DNA from: Nonomuraea angiospora
Lineage (GTDB): Bacteria > Actinomycetota > Actinomycetes > Streptosporangiales > Streptosporangiaceae
DNA: 64,000 bases
Reading direction: 5' to 3'
NCBI RefSeq assembly: GCF_014873145.1
Contig: NZ_JADBEK010000001.1
Coordinates: forward strand, 8,928,001-8,992,000
Under the pieces are notes generated by a model. It had not been told where the DNA came from. It saw only the letters and a list, made by a program, of their open reading frames with translations, and ran no database searches. The position numbers and the translations under genes are program-made. Within the stretch, counting starts at the first letter, position 1. Every line of letters starts with the position of its first letter. This document shows, one piece after another, positions 26,591 to 37,191 of this stretch.

Positions 26591-27619
26591 ATGCGACTGC
26601 GTATTTTCAGTGGAGTGGGGCTGTTGGCCGCCGCCGCCCTCCTGAGCGGCTGCGACTCGCAGCCCGCCACCGTCAAGATGGCCGACACCAAGGTCGACGC
26701 CGCCGCCAAGCTCAAGGCGGCCCAGGCCGCCAGGGTCAAGCGCGCCGCCGAGGTCAAGGCGAACGAACTGGGGCAGATCCCGGTGCTGATGTTCCACCGG
26801 GTGATCGACAAGCCGGGCTCGACGGACGACCGGACGCCGCAGCAGTTCCGCGCGGATCTGGAGCGGCTGGCCAGGGAGGGGTACGTGCCGATCACCGCCG
26901 CCGAGATGGTGGCCGGGAAGATCGACATTCCGGCGGGCAAGCACCCGGTGGTGCTGACCTTCGACGACTCCTCGCCGTCACAGCTGACGCTCAACGAGGT
27001 GGGCGTCCCCGCCCCGAACACCGCCGTCGCCATCCTCAAGGACGTGGCGGCCAAGAACCCGGGCTTCCCGGCGAAGGCCACCTTCTACGTGACCCGCGAC
27101 ATGTTCGGCAAGACCGTACGCGAGGAGCAGGCCCAGATGCTGGGCTGGCTCAAGGACAACGGCTTCGAGATCGGCAACCACACCCGCGACCACATCAACC
27201 TGCGCGGACGCTCGCACAAGGAGGTCGACGAGCAGATCAGCTCGATCGCCGAGCAGATCGCCTCCCTCTCCGGCGTCCACCCCACCACGATCGCCCTGCC
27301 GTACGGCAACCAGCCGAGCAACAAGGACTGGTCCATGCACGGCAAGTCCTACAACCACCTGGGCGCGTTCCTAGCCGGTTACACGCCCGCGCCGGCGCCG
27401 TTCAGCAAGGCGTTCGAACCGCCGGGGATCCCGCGGATCAAGGTCATGGAGAAGAAGGGCGACTGCAAGCAGTTCTGCTCGGAGGCGTGGCTGGACTGGC
27501 TCAAGAACAACCCGGACATGCGCTACACCTCGGACGGGGACGTGCGGACCGTGGCGTACCCGAAGTTCAAGAACCCGTACCTGCGCAAGACCTTCACCAA
27601 GTGGGGCCTGCCCTACTGA
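26591..27619 (+). CDS. Polysaccharide deacetylase lipoprotein
   Basis: The 342-residue product starts with a lipoprotein signal (AAALLSGC, modified Cys at residue 21). A short coiled, Lys/Ala-rich spacer (DAAAKLKAAQAARVKRAAEV) is followed by a CE4-type NodB-homology domain: VLMFHRVIDKP, the metal motif VVLTFDDSSPSQ (Asp pair), the second metal motif GFEIGNHTRDHINL (H-x3-H type) and IALPYGN. The family removes acetyl groups from N-acetylated glycans such as peptidoglycan. Catalytic motifs are present though slightly divergent (TFDDS instead of TFDDG). The start ATG 26591 follows GGGGGGTTCGG. Its 3' end overlaps the convergent 27613 frame by 7 bp. Confidence 0.88.
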   Translation: MRLRIFSGVGLLAAAALLSGCDSQPATVKMADTKVDAAAKLKAAQAARVKRAAEVKANELGQIPVLMFHRVIDKPGSTDDRTPQQFRADLERLAREGYVPITAAEMVAGKIDIPAGKHPVVLTFDDSSPSQLTLNEVGVPAPNTAVAILKDVAAKNPGFPAKATFYVTRDMFGKTVREEQAQMLGWLKDNGFEIGNHTRDHINLRGRSHKEVDEQISSIAEQIASLSGVHPTTIALPYGNQPSNKDWSMHGKSYNHLGAFLAGYTPAPAPFSKAFEPPGIPRIKVMEKKGDCKQFCSEAWLDWLKNNPDMRYTSDGDVRTVAYPKFKNPYLRKTFTKWGLPY

Positions 27620-28468
27620 CGGACCTTCCCGAGGACCACTCCCAGCTCGGCGGGCCGCAGGAGCTGGTCGGCCACGTCACTCATGCGTACGTCGAGTGGC
27701 CGCGCCGCCCCGGTGGCGAGGTCCACGACGTGGTGCGCGCTCTCGTCACGGGGACCGGAGGTCCGCACGACGACGGCGTCCTCGCCGTCCCAGCGCAGGA
27801 CGGTCCGCGCCTGCCGGCCCGCCGGCAGCCGCGGCGCGACGGTGCGCGCCGGCCTGCCGGTTGAGGTGTCGGTGAGCACCATGCCGTGCCCGGCGACGCC
27901 GTCCGGCGTGACCTCGCGGGCGAGCGTGGCCGTCGTGCGCCCGGACGGCGACGGCACGGCGCTCGCCGCCAGGTTGCCGGGCAACGTGAAGCGTCCGACC
28001 ACCTTGCCCTTGGGCGACCAGACGGTGAGCGGAAAAGGACCGTTCGATCGTGCTGAAGGCGACTCCGCAGGAGAGGGCGGCGCAGATCAGCCAGGTCGCG
28101 GCGAGCGGCGGCGGGACCAGCCGTATTTCCGGCGAGCGCCGAATTACGCTCCGTGGGTGGCCGAATGCGATTTCGCCGGCCATGATCCCCAGGAGCCAGC
28201 CGGCCGGCACGAAGTAAGGAGCCAGAAACAATGAGCCGGATGACGCGCTGAAAGCCCCCGTGGCCAGTCCCGCGCCCGTGCCCATCCAGCGGTATCGCCG
28301 CGTCACCTGGAGATATCGCAGTATGTGAGGGCTGTTGAACGCGGTGATGTCCACCATTTGGCGGTGTCCGAATCGGTCCGCTTCCACGCGGTGCGGAGGT
28401 GAGTTGGCGGCCGCGGCGGCCACCGGTGTCACCAGTAACAGAAACACCAGGAAAACGGTCAGCAACAA
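27613..28468 (-). pseudogene. Membrane protein gene split by a frameshift (probable)
   Basis: The 5' part, from TTG 28468, encodes a signal-like helix (LLLLTVFLVFLLLVTPVAAA), then a soluble stretch (VDITAFNSPHILRYLQVTRR) and two further hydrophobic helices (GSLFLAPYFVPAGWLLGIMA; PPLAATWLICAALSCGVAFS). Near 28030 the coding signal switches frame to one encoding LTVWSPKGKVVGRFTLPGNL, a beta-rich domain that runs to TGA 27613. The upstream continuation of this second frame meets a stop at about 28092, and the first frame goes on only as low-quality sequence. Either one gene has a frameshift or a C-terminal fragment was joined to another gene. No family recognised. Confidence 0.5.
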
Positions 28469-28529
28469 GAGTCGTCTTCCCCGCGTGCGGAAAAGTAGCA
28501 GAATGCGGAATCGCCAAAAAGGGGCTCGA

Positions 28530-29003
28530 GTGATTTCCGATGAAGTCTGGGTGCGCCTGGATCCGCGCGCGGGCACGGTGCGCCGGATCGCCTGCGGACG
28601 CTGGCTCCTGGCGCGGCTCGCGGTGCTCGTCGCAGGGTCCACCTGGACGAGCGGGGCGATCGTCCCCCGCCTGTCGCACGACGCGAGCGGTGGCTCCAGC
28701 AGGACGTCCCAGGATGAGGCCGGTCGGCGGCGTGTCGAGGTGCAGATCGCACTGGAGGTCCAACGAAGGGAGACGGAGCAGTGGAGGGGGCGCACCACTG
28801 CCGAGGCCCTGACACACCTCCTCGATCGAGTCCGCTTGCCGCGTCACCGCTTTCTGACGAAGGAGATGCCCGCCGCGCGCAGGCGGTCGATGAGGGGCAG
28901 GCCCATGGCCGAGGCCGTCGTGAGCTGGCCGGCGCGGTCGGGGAGGTCGTCGAAGGCGAGGCAGAGGGCCGACTCCGCGAACATCCTGGCCGTCGCGCCG
29001 TAG
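28530..29003 (+). CDS. Hypothetical small membrane protein (uncertain)
   Basis: From GTG 28530 (GGGG five bases upstream) the plus strand encodes 157 residues: a basic N-terminus (VISDEVWVRLDPRAGTVRRI), a hydrophobic helix (WLLARLAVLVAGSTW) and a charged, Arg-rich C-terminal half. The last 160 bp overlap the end of the 28844-29971 gene on the other strand, which is improbable for an intact gene, so only the first 90 or so residues may be genuine. It could be a truncated relative of small actinobacterial membrane proteins beginning with a similar LDPR...R motif. Confidence 0.3.
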   Translation: MISDEVWVRLDPRAGTVRRIACGRWLLARLAVLVAGSTWTSGAIVPRLSHDASGGSSRTSQDEAGRRRVEVQIALEVQRRETEQWRGRTTAEALTHLLDRVRLPRHRFLTKEMPAARRRSMRGRPMAEAVVSWPARSGRSSKARQRADSANILAVAP

Positions 29004-29971
29004 CCCGGGTCGCCGCCCGCGACCTCCGTGACCACGCGCTCGCCCCCGCCCTCGCCCAGGAACGTGACCTTGAACCAGTTCCGGGCGCGGCGCTCGGCCG
29101 ACGGGCCCTCGCCGGGCTTCAGCCGGTCCTGGATCCAGCCGCGTACGGGCGGGAGCTGGGCGAGCGCGGCGAAGGCGCCGGCGGCCGTCACGGTGGCCAG
29201 GGCCTCGGGGAGGGTGCGGACGGCGTAGTGCTGGCGGTAGGTGAAGTCGGGGCCGTAGCGGTCGAGGAGGCGGGCCGAGTAGCCGACGACGAACGGGTCG
29301 AGGCTCGGCATCGGGAGCGCCCAGCCGCCCACGTAGCGCACGCCGCCGGGCAGCGAGCTCACCCTGCGGCCGGCGGGCCGGGGCTCGGCGGAGCGGCGCT
29401 GCGTGCCCTGCTGGACCGCCTGGCGGGCGCGGCCGAGGATGGACATCATCGTGGCCAGGGTGCCGCCCGACGGGGTCATCCTCGCCCGCAGGAAGCCGCT
29501 CACCCTGAGCGGGACGCCCTCGGGGAGGTGGGTGACGGTGTGGAGCACGCCCAGGTCGTACGGGATGGAGTCGAAGCCGCAGGCGTGCACCAGCTTGGCG
29601 CCGTTCCTGGCCGCCCGGTCGTGGTAGCGCACGTAGACCAGGTCCACGAACTCGGGCTCGCCCGTCAGGTCCAGGTAGTGCGTGCCGGCCTCGGCGCACG
29701 CGGCCACCAGCGGCTCCCCGTACGCCACGTAGGGGCCGACCGTCGTGGCCAGGACGCGCGTCCGGCGGGCCAGCGCGGCCACCGAGGCGGGGTCCGTGGC
29801 GTCGGCGAGCAGGATCGGTACGTCGAGCCCCAGCCGCTCCAGCTTGGCGCGGTCGCGCCCGGCCAGCGCCCAGCGCGTGCCGGGTCCGGCGGCCTGCGAC
29901 AGGTAGGCGGCCGTGAGCGCGCCGGTGAAGCCGCTCGCTCCGAAAAGTACGATGTCGTAGGGGCGCTCCAT
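28844..29971 (-). CDS. Saccharopine dehydrogenase-like trans-acting enoyl reductase
   Basis: The 375-residue product has an N-terminal Rossmann domain (DIVLFGASGFTGALTAAYLS, GTRWALAGRDRAKLERL, VLATTVGPYVAYGEPLVAAC) typical of the saccharopine dehydrogenase NADP-binding family. The following GTHYLDLTGEPEFV and HACGFDSIPYDLGVL segments place it with the mycobacterial trans-acting enoyl reductase group (Rv2953, Rv2449c). Those act on polyketide-derived lipids, but no polyketide synthase is nearby, so the substrate is unknown. The start ATG 29971 has AAGG upstream; residues before it in the longer frame are not conserved in type. Confidence 0.85.
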   Translation of the reverse strand: MERPYDIVLFGASGFTGALTAAYLSQAAGPGTRWALAGRDRAKLERLGLDVPILLADATDPASVAALARRTRVLATTVGPYVAYGEPLVAACAEAGTHYLDLTGEPEFVDLVYVRYHDRAARNGAKLVHACGFDSIPYDLGVLHTVTHLPEGVPLRVSGFLRARMTPSGGTLATMMSILGRARQAVQQGTQRRSAEPRPAGRRVSSLPGGVRYVGGWALPMPSLDPFVVGYSARLLDRYGPDFTYRQHYAVRTLPEALATVTAAGAFAALAQLPPVRGWIQDRLKPGEGPSAERRARNWFKVTFLGEGGGERVVTEVAGGDPGYGATARMFAESALCLAFDDLPDRAGQLTTASAMGLPLIDRLRAAGISFVRKR

Positions 29972-30115
29972 GATCCAGAGCCTTCCCTCGACGGCCCGCA
30001 CGCGCAACTCCACACCGGTAAAACCGTGACGTCACGAACGCTTAACGGATCCCTGAGGAGTTGCTGAACGTCGTAAAGTTTGCGTCGATGGGGTTAGCAC
30101 ACGTGGGGATGACGA

Positions 30116-32116
30116 ATGCCGCAAATCTCGCCGTTGGTCGCCGGCGATCCCACCCAGCTGGGGTCCTTCCGGCTGTCCGGACGGATCGGGGAAGGCGGTC
30201 AGGGCATCGTTTACCTGGGCGTCAACGACGACGGGGAGCAGGCGGCGATCAAGCTGCTGCACGTCAAGTTCACCGGTGACACGATCGCGAGGTCGCGTTT
30301 CGCCAGGGAGCTGAAGGCGGCCAAGCGGGTGGCGTCGTTCTGTACGGCCAGGGTGATGGAGGCCGATCTCGACGGCAACACGCCGTACATCGCCAGCGAG
30401 TACATCGACGGCCGGGCGCTCAGGGACATCATCGAGACCGACGGGCCCCTCAGCGGCACGGTGCTCGACCGGCTGGCCATCGGCACGGCGACCGCGCTCA
30501 CCGCGATCCACCACGCCTCGATCGTCCACCGGGACTTCAAGCCCGACAACGTGCTGATCGCCGCCGACGGGCCGCGCGTGGTGGACTTCGGCATCGCCCG
30601 GATCATCGACTCCACCGGCACGATCACCAGCCGGGCCATCGGCACCCCCGCCTACATGGCGCCCGAGCAGATCGCGGGCGACGACGTCGGGCCCTACACG
30701 GACGTGTTCTCCTGGGGCGCCACCATCGCGTTCGCGGCCACGGGGAAGCCCGCGTTCGAGGGCAAGTCCATCGCCGTGGTGCTCAACCGGATCCTCAACC
30801 ACGAGGTCGACGTCGGCATGATGCCGGAGCCGCTGCAGGGCGTGGTGCGCTCCGCGCTGTCCAAGTCCCCGGCCGACCGGCCGTCCGCCGACCAGATCCT
30901 GCTGCGGCTGCTCGGGCAGCCGTCCACGGTGGGGGCGTCCACGGCGGTGCTCACCCGGGGCGTGCAGGTGGCCAGCGACGACACGACGCCGTTCAGCAGG
31001 GTGTCGGCGGGGTCGATCACGGACCTGCCGCGGCCGAAACCCACGACGGCGCCGTCCGCGACGACACCGCCCCCCACGGCGGCGTCCCCCGCGACGCTGC
31101 CGCCCACGACGATGCCCCCCGCGACGACGCCGCCCACGGCGCCGTCCGCGACGGCGTCACCCGCGACGACGGTGCCGCCGGAGGGGGGCGGGGCGCCGTA
31201 CCCGCTGACTGATCCCTCCCCGCCCGGGCGCTCGCGCCGCGCGAGGGTGTGGATCGCGGTGGGCACCGCCGTCGTCCTGCTCGCCTCCGCCGCCATCGCG
31301 CTCGCGATGAACGGCGGCTGGCCGCTGGCGTTCCGGGAGGGGCCCGAGCCCACGGAGACCGTCGGGCAGAAGACTCCCTCGACCGCGTTCGCCACGGTGG
31401 TCGACAAAGTGGCGCAGACCGGGAAGATCGTGATCGGCGTCAAGGGCGACCTGCCCGGCATCGCGCTGCAGAACGGTGACGACTTCCAGGGCTTCGACAT
31501 CGAGGTCGCCAAGCGCATCGCCGCCGAGTTAGGAGCCAAGGACACCGCGCTGGTCAAGGTCAGCAGGGGCGACCGGGACGACGCGCTGGCCGAGGGCAGC
31601 GTCGACCTGGTGGTGGCCACCTACTCCGTCGACAATTCCGAGACCCAGTTCGCGGGGCCGTACTATGTGGCGCACCACGACGTCCTCGTGCGCGCGGGCA
31701 GCGGCATCGACTCCGTGGACGACCTGGAGGGCAAGAAGCTCTGCGCGCCCGACAGCCCGTCCGTCCGCGAGGTGCAGGAGAAGGTGAAGGTCGAGCCGGT
31801 CTCGGCCGGCGACTACGCCGTCTGCATGCAGCTGCTCAGGGACGGCAAGGTGGACGCGGTCCCCGGCGACGACCTGATCCTGGCCGGGTTCGCCGCCCGC
31901 GAGAACATGCGCTACAAGATCCTCGGCGCCAAGTTCAACAACGAGCGGTACGCCGTCGGCATCAAGAACGGCGACGTGAAGACCTGCAAGGCGGTCAAGG
32001 CGGTCATCGCCGACCTCTATAGCACGGGCTTCATGAAGCAGCTTCTGAGCAAGTACTTCGCCAAGGTCGAATTCGATCCGGAGCAGAAGGTGCCCGCGAT
32101 GGAAACCTGCGGATGA
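30116..32116 (+). CDS. Membrane Ser/Thr kinase with extracellular SBP3 (amino-acid-binding) sensor
   Basis: The 666-residue protein joins two complete modules. Residues 18-270 are a Hanks-type kinase: IGEGGQGIVY loop (24-33), catalytic Lys46, alpha-C Glu65, VHRDFKPDN (Asp140, Asn145), DFG (157-159), GTPAYMAPE (176-184) and TDVFSWG. Residues 300-370 are a Pro/Thr/Ala-rich juxtamembrane linker, and 377-398 a single transmembrane helix. Residues 425-666 form a solute-binding protein family 3 domain: KIVIGVKGDLPGIA, the signature FQGFDIEVAKRIA (458-470), DLVVATYSVDNSETQFAGPY, and DDLEGKKLCAPDSPS. The last is the GlnH/amino-acid-binding type. So an extracellular amino-acid-like ligand could gate a cytoplasmic kinase directly. 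It sits 53 bp upstream of mdh in the same orientation. The start ATG 30116 has GGGGA six bases upstream. Confidence 0.93.
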   Translation: MPQISPLVAGDPTQLGSFRLSGRIGEGGQGIVYLGVNDDGEQAAIKLLHVKFTGDTIARSRFARELKAAKRVASFCTARVMEADLDGNTPYIASEYIDGRALRDIIETDGPLSGTVLDRLAIGTATALTAIHHASIVHRDFKPDNVLIAADGPRVVDFGIARIIDSTGTITSRAIGTPAYMAPEQIAGDDVGPYTDVFSWGATIAFAATGKPAFEGKSIAVVLNRILNHEVDVGMMPEPLQGVVRSALSKSPADRPSADQILLRLLGQPSTVGASTAVLTRGVQVASDDTTPFSRVSAGSITDLPRPKPTTAPSATTPPPTAASPATLPPTTMPPATTPPTAPSATASPATTVPPEGGGAPYPLTDPSPPGRSRRARVWIAVGTAVVLLASAAIALAMNGGWPLAFREGPEPTETVGQKTPSTAFATVVDKVAQTGKIVIGVKGDLPGIALQNGDDFQGFDIEVAKRIAAELGAKDTALVKVSRGDRDDALAEGSVDLVVATYSVDNSETQFAGPYYVAHHDVLVRAGSGIDSVDDLEGKKLCAPDSPSVREVQEKVKVEPVSAGDYAVCMQLLRDGKVDAVPGDDLILAGFAARENMRYKILGAKFNNERYAVGIKNGDVKTCKAVKAVIADLYSTGFMKQLLSKYFAKVEFDPEQKVPAMETCG

Positions 32117-32127
32117 CGAGCAGGTAG

Positions 32128-33156
<1,029 letters not shown>

Positions 33157-33167
33157 CGACCGGCCCG

Positions 33168-33190
33168 GCCCCCCGCCTCGCGCGGGGGGC
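33168..33190 (+). terminator. Terminator of mdh
   Basis: A perfect 9-bp stem (GCCCCCCGC with GCGGGGGGC) with a five-base loop lies 11 bp after the mdh stop. Confidence 0.8.
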
Positions 33191-33191
33191 T

Positions 33192-33332
33192 TCAGGGCGG
33201 ACAGGGCACGGGCTGCACGGCGGGGACGGCCGGCGGGGTGGCGAAGATCACGCCCGCGGCGGCCAGAAGGCTACCCGTCACGATGAGGACACCGAAGAGC
33301 AGCTTCGTGACCCTTGGTGAAAAGTTCCTCAC
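33192..33332 (-). CDS. Small hydrophobic membrane protein (46 aa)
   Basis: From GTG 33332 the minus strand encodes VRNFSPRVTKLLFGVLIVTG, then a continued helix (SLLAAAGVIFATPPAV) and a short Pro/Cys tail, ending at TGA 33192. It has basic N-terminal residues, one transmembrane segment, and no Shine-Dalgarno. TGATAT lies six bases before the GTG, so a leaderless transcript is possible. It lies between the mdh terminator and galE, in the galE direction. Confidence 0.45.
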   Translation of the reverse strand: MRNFSPRVTKLLFGVLIVTGSLLAAAGVIFATPPAVPAVQPVPCPP

Positions 33333-33366
33333 ATTTCGATATCACAGCACATTTTGCGGCGCCGTA

Positions 33367-34317
33367 TCACGCGTTTGCGGAAAGCGCCTCCCACGCGTCG
33401 GAGACGATGTCGCGCAGCGCGGGCCGTTCGGCCTTCCAGCCGAGCTCGCGCTGGATCCTGGCGGACGAGGCGACCAGCACGGCGGGATCGCCGGGGCGCC
33501 GGTCCCCGACCACGGCCGGGATCTCGTGCCCGGTGACCTCGCGGCAGACCGAGATCACCTCCTGCACGGAGAAGCCGGTGCCGCTGCCCAGGTTGTAGAT
33601 CTTGTGCTCGCCCGGCGTGACGGCCTCCAGCGCCAGCAGATGCGCCCGCGACAGGTCGGACACGTGGACGTAGTCGCGCACGCAGGTGCCGTCGGGCGTC
33701 GGGTAGTCGGTGCCGAAGACGCTCACGGACTCGCGCTCGCCGGTCGCGACCTTCAGGACGTTCGGGATGAGGTGGGTCTCGATCGTGTGCCGCTCGCGGT
33801 AGCGGCCATAGGCGCCGGCCACGTTGAAGTAGCGCAGGCTCACCGCGCCCAGCCCGCGGATCCCCGCGAACGCGCTCAGCGCGGTGTCGACGGCCAGCTT
33901 GGAGGCGCCGTAGGGGTTGGTCGGGCGCGTGGGGTCGTCCTCCTCGATGGGGGAGCGCTCGGGCTCCCCGTACGTGGCCGCGGTCGAGGAGAACACGATC
34001 CTGCTCACCCCCTTGTCCCGCATGGCGTCGAGCAGGGCCAGCGTGCCGCCGAGGTTGTGGGCCCAGTAGAGGCCCGGCTTCTCCACCGACTCGCCCACCA
34101 GTGACTTGGCCGCGAAGTGCAGGACCGCGTCCATGCCGTCGAGCACGTCGTGTGCCTCGGTGATGCTTTTTTGGACAAATCGGGCACCTTCCGGCACTGC
34201 GTCCTGATGCCCGGTTGACAGGTCGTCGAGTACGGTCACCTCGTGCCCTGCCTCGACGAGCTGCGCCGCCACGACACTGCCGACGTATCCGGCACCCCCG
34301 GTGACCAATAGCCTCAT
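33367..34317 (-). CDS. galE: UDP-glucose 4-epimerase
   Basis: The 316-residue extended short-chain dehydrogenase interconverts UDP-glucose and UDP-galactose. Marks: [20 protein letters not shown] (NAD), [41 protein letters not shown] with the catalytic [22 protein letters not shown], and [18 protein letters not shown]. Length is typical. The start ATG 34317 has CAGGAG five bases upstream. It is monocistronic or leads into the small 33332 gene. Confidence 0.95.
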   Translation of the reverse strand: MRLLVTGGAGYVGSVVAAQLVEAGHEVTVLDDLSTGHQDAVPEGARFVQKSITEAHDVLDGMDAVLHFAAKSLVGESVEKPGLYWAHNLGGTLALLDAMRDKGVSRIVFSSTAATYGEPERSPIEEDDPTRPTNPYGASKLAVDTALSAFAGIRGLGAVSLRYFNVAGAYGRYRERHTIETHLIPNVLKVATGERESVSVFGTDYPTPDGTCVRDYVHVSDLSRAHLLALEAVTPGEHKIYNLGSGTGFSVQEVISVCREVTGHEIPAVVGDRRPGDPAVLVASSARIQRELGWKAERPALRDIVSDAWEALSANA

Positions 34318-34403
34318 GTGTACTCCTGTTCAAATATGTTGGATTTTGTACGGCTCGCCGCCCAGCATACGCGCGAAGTCCGCCGAGTACGCTGCCAACC
34401 ACC

Positions 34404-35717
34404 ATGTTTGACACCCTCGCGGCCAACATCGCCCTGGTTCTGGTGTTCATCCTGATCGGGGGGTTCTTCGCCGCCGCCGAAATCGCCATGGTCTCCCTCC
34501 GGGAAAGCCAGGTCCGCAAGCTCTCCCAGCGCGGCCGCCGCGGCGAGCGGGTGGCCAAGCTCGCCCACGACCCCAACCGCTTCCTGTCCGCCGTACAGAT
34601 CGGCGTCACCGTCGCCACCATGCTGTCGGCCGCGTTCGGGGCCGACCGGCTGGCCGCGCAGCTCGTGCCCGTGCTGGAGCGCTGGCAGGTGCCCCAGGCC
34701 GTCGCCCCCGTGCTCGGGCTCGTGCTGGTGACGCTGGCGATCTCGTACGTGTCGCTCGTGCTCGGCGAGCTGGCGCCCAAGCGCCTGGCGCTGCAGCGGG
34801 CCGAGGGGCTCTCCCTGTACGTGGCGCCGTTCCTCGACCGGATCGCGTCCCTGTCGCGGCCGATCATCTGGATGTTGTCGAAGTCCACCGACCTCGTGGT
34901 CCGGCTGCTCGGGGGCAATCCGGAGGCTGACCGCGAAGAGGTCACCACCGAGGAGCTGCGTGACATGGTGGTCGGGCACACCGACCTCACCGCCGACGAG
35001 CGCAAGCTGATCGGCGAGGTGTTCGCGGCCGGGAAACGGCAGCTCAGGGAGGTGATGCTGCCGCGTACCGAGGTCGAGTTCATGGACGCCGACACGCCGC
35101 TGGACGCGGCGGCCCGGCTCGCGGCGGGGCTGCCGCACTCGCGCTTCCCCGTCTATCGGGAGACGTACGACGAGGTCATCGGGTTCGTACACGTACGGGA
35201 CCTGCTGGACCCCGAGCTCAACGGGCGGACCGAGCCGATCAGCGCGGTGGTGCCGATCCGGCCGGCCAAGTTCGTGCCCGCCTCCAAGCGGCTGCTCAGC
35301 ACGCTGAACGAGATGCGCGACGAGGGCCAGCACCTGGCGATCGTGGTGGACGAGTACGGCGGCACGGCGGGCATCGTGACCCTGGAGGATCTGGTCGAGG
35401 AGTTGATCGGGGACATCCGGGACGAGTACGACGAGGAGGAGGACATCGTGATCCTGCCCGCCGGCGAGAGCGAGATCGACGGCCTCACGAACCTCAACGA
35501 CTTCGCCACCGAGACCGGCATCCGGCTGCCGGACGGTCCTTATGAGACCCTTGCCGGATTTGTAATGGCAATGCTGGGGCATGTGCCGGTTGTAGGGGAA
35601 AAGGTGGAAATATCGGGTTTTGAGATGACTGTCACAGAGTTGGACGGACGCCGTATCGCGAGGGTGAGAGTGAAACGCGGCCCAGCGGCCGAGTCGCCGC
35701 CCGAGCAAGATTCCTGA
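34404..35717 (+). CDS. CNNM/CorC family membrane protein with CBS domains
   Basis: The 437-residue product has an N-terminal DUF21/CNNM transmembrane domain ([69 protein letters not shown]), two CBS domains ([40 protein letters not shown]) and a C-terminal CorC_HlyC domain ([31 protein letters not shown]). The family is linked to Mg/Co efflux or homeostasis. The start is ATG 34404. The trpS start follows its stop by 14 bp. Confidence 0.93.
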   Translation: MFDTLAANIALVLVFILIGGFFAAAEIAMVSLRESQVRKLSQRGRRGERVAKLAHDPNRFLSAVQIGVTVATMLSAAFGADRLAAQLVPVLERWQVPQAVAPVLGLVLVTLAISYVSLVLGELAPKRLALQRAEGLSLYVAPFLDRIASLSRPIIWMLSKSTDLVVRLLGGNPEADREEVTTEELRDMVVGHTDLTADERKLIGEVFAAGKRQLREVMLPRTEVEFMDADTPLDAAARLAAGLPHSRFPVYRETYDEVIGFVHVRDLLDPELNGRTEPISAVVPIRPAKFVPASKRLLSTLNEMRDEGQHLAIVVDEYGGTAGIVTLEDLVEELIGDIRDEYDEEEDIVILPAGESEIDGLTNLNDFATETGIRLPDGPYETLAGFVMAMLGHVPVVGEKVEISGFEMTVTELDGRRIARVRVKRGPAAESPPEQDS

Positions 35718-35731
35718 CACAATTGCGTGCT

Positions 35732-36736
35732 ATGGCCAGACCTCGTGTACTCTCCGGCATCCAGCCCACAGCGGACTCCTTCCACCTGGGCAACTACCTG
35801 GGTGCCGTCCGGCAGTGGGTCGCTCTGCAGGAGACCCACGACGCCTTCTACTGCGTGGTCGATCTCCACGCGATCACCGTGCCGACCGAGCCCGCCGCGC
35901 TGCGCCGCCGCACCCGCGTCGCCGCCGCCCAGCTCTTCGCCGCGGGCCTCGACCCGGAGCGGTCCACGATCTTCGTGCAGTCGCACGTGCGCGAGCACAC
36001 CGAGCTCGCCTGGATCCTGATCTGCCTCACCGGCATGGGCGAGGCGGGGCGGATGACCCAGTTCAAGGACAAGTCGGCCAAGTTCGGGGAGAGCGCGGCC
36101 AGCGTCGGCCTGTTCACCTACCCGATCCTCCAGGCCGCCGACATCCTGCTCTACCAGGCCAACCGGGTCCCGGTGGGCGCCGACCAGAAGCAGCACCTGG
36201 AGCTCACCCGCGACCTGGGCCAGCGCTTCAACCACCGCTTCGGCGACACCTTCACGCTGCCCGAGCCGTACATCCTCAAGGAGGTCGAGAAGATCACCGA
36301 CCTCCAGGACCCCACGGCGAAGATGTCGAAGTCCTCCTCGAGCCCCGCCGGCATCCTCGACGTCCTCGAGCAGCCCGGCCCGCTGCGCAAGAAGGTCATG
36401 CGCGCGGTCACGGACACGGGCTCGGAGGTCCTGTTCGACGAGGAGAACAAGCCGGGCATCTCCAACCTGCTCCGCATCCAGTCGGCCCTGACCGGCACCC
36501 CCATCCCTGACCTCGTGGCCCGCTACGAGGGGCAGGGCTACGGCACGTTCAAGAAGGACGTGGCGGAGGCGGTGGCGGACACGTTCACGCCCATCAGGGA
36601 GCGCACGGAGAAGCTGCTGTCGGACGAGGCCGAGCTCGACCGCCTCCTCGCCATCGGCGCCGAGCGCGCGGCGGCGGTGGCCAGGCAGACGATGGCCGAG
36701 GTCCGCGACAAGGTCGGCTTCCTCCCCACGCCGTAG
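35732..36736 (+). CDS. trpS: Tryptophanyl-tRNA synthetase
   Basis: The 334-residue class Ic synthetase charges tRNA-Trp. Marks: [20 protein letters not shown] (HIGH-type, here TxxxHLGN), [64 protein letters not shown] and the KMSKS loop (AKMSKSSSS). The start ATG 35732 has no Shine-Dalgarno. The longer frame from 35723 would start in the 14-bp gap after the CorC-like gene. Translation may be re-initiation or leaderless. Confidence 0.96.
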   Translation: MARPRVLSGIQPTADSFHLGNYLGAVRQWVALQETHDAFYCVVDLHAITVPTEPAALRRRTRVAAAQLFAAGLDPERSTIFVQSHVREHTELAWILICLTGMGEAGRMTQFKDKSAKFGESAASVGLFTYPILQAADILLYQANRVPVGADQKQHLELTRDLGQRFNHRFGDTFTLPEPYILKEVEKITDLQDPTAKMSKSSSSPAGILDVLEQPGPLRKKVMRAVTDTGSEVLFDEENKPGISNLLRIQSALTGTPIPDLVARYEGQGYGTFKKDVAEAVADTFTPIRERTEKLLSDEAELDRLLAIGAERAAAVARQTMAEVRDKVGFLPTP

Positions 36737-36737
36737 G

Positions 36738-37191
36738 TCACGCGGCGCCACCCACCCGTTGCCCGGTTACCGGGTGGGCCCGCTGGAGCCCGCCCCGGGC
36801 CAAAGGTCTTCGCCGGGAGCGCTTCGCGCTCGACCAGCCGAAAGCTGGATCGATGGCCGTGTGGAGGATCAGCAAGCGGCCGAGGAGATCGGCGGCCAGC
36901 GGCTGGGTCGTGATGGTCCGGCGTAGGTCCGGCTGAAGCGCCGCGTATTTTCGGGCCGCTCCGACCGGCTCACGGACGTCTTCGGCATCGGTGTTGGGAG
37001 GCGAGTCCGGTGAACACCCGCGCAGCGCGAGCGAACAGGTCTCTTGTGGCCTCCTCGTAACCGCCATCCACGGTCGGCCGAAGGACGAAGTACTGGCCTC
37101 CCTCGGAGGCGAGTTCGTATTCGCCGCAACAGGAGGTCTGGCGCACTCGGAGTTGTGGGCTGTGAGGGATGTGCGGGTTCCAGCGGTGCAT
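36738..37191 (-). pseudogene. Hypothetical protein gene broken by a frameshift
   Basis: From ATG 37191 the minus strand encodes MHRWNPHIPHSPQLRVRQTS, then ASEGGQYFVLRPTVDGGYEE and TRDLFARAARVFTGLA. Near 37005 the protein-like signal changes frame to DAEDVREPVGAARKYAALQP and LLGRLLILHTAIDPAFGW, ending at TGA 36738. In the first frame the sequence ends in RCRRRP and a stop. The two halves read as one small protein of about 150 residues with one frameshift. No family recognised. A hairpin of trpS lies inside its 3' end. Confidence 0.5.
36751..36778 (+). terminator. Hairpin after trpS
   Basis: CCCACCCG (36751-36758) and CGGGTGGG (36771-36778) form a perfect 8-bp stem with a 12-base loop, 15 bp after the trpS stop. 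Confidence 0.6.

Noticed and set aside
27681..30035. 784-codon minus frame over the enoyl reductase and the decayed region
   Set aside because: Arg/Pro/Gly-rich antisense-like string in the wrong frame of the 28844-29971 gene.
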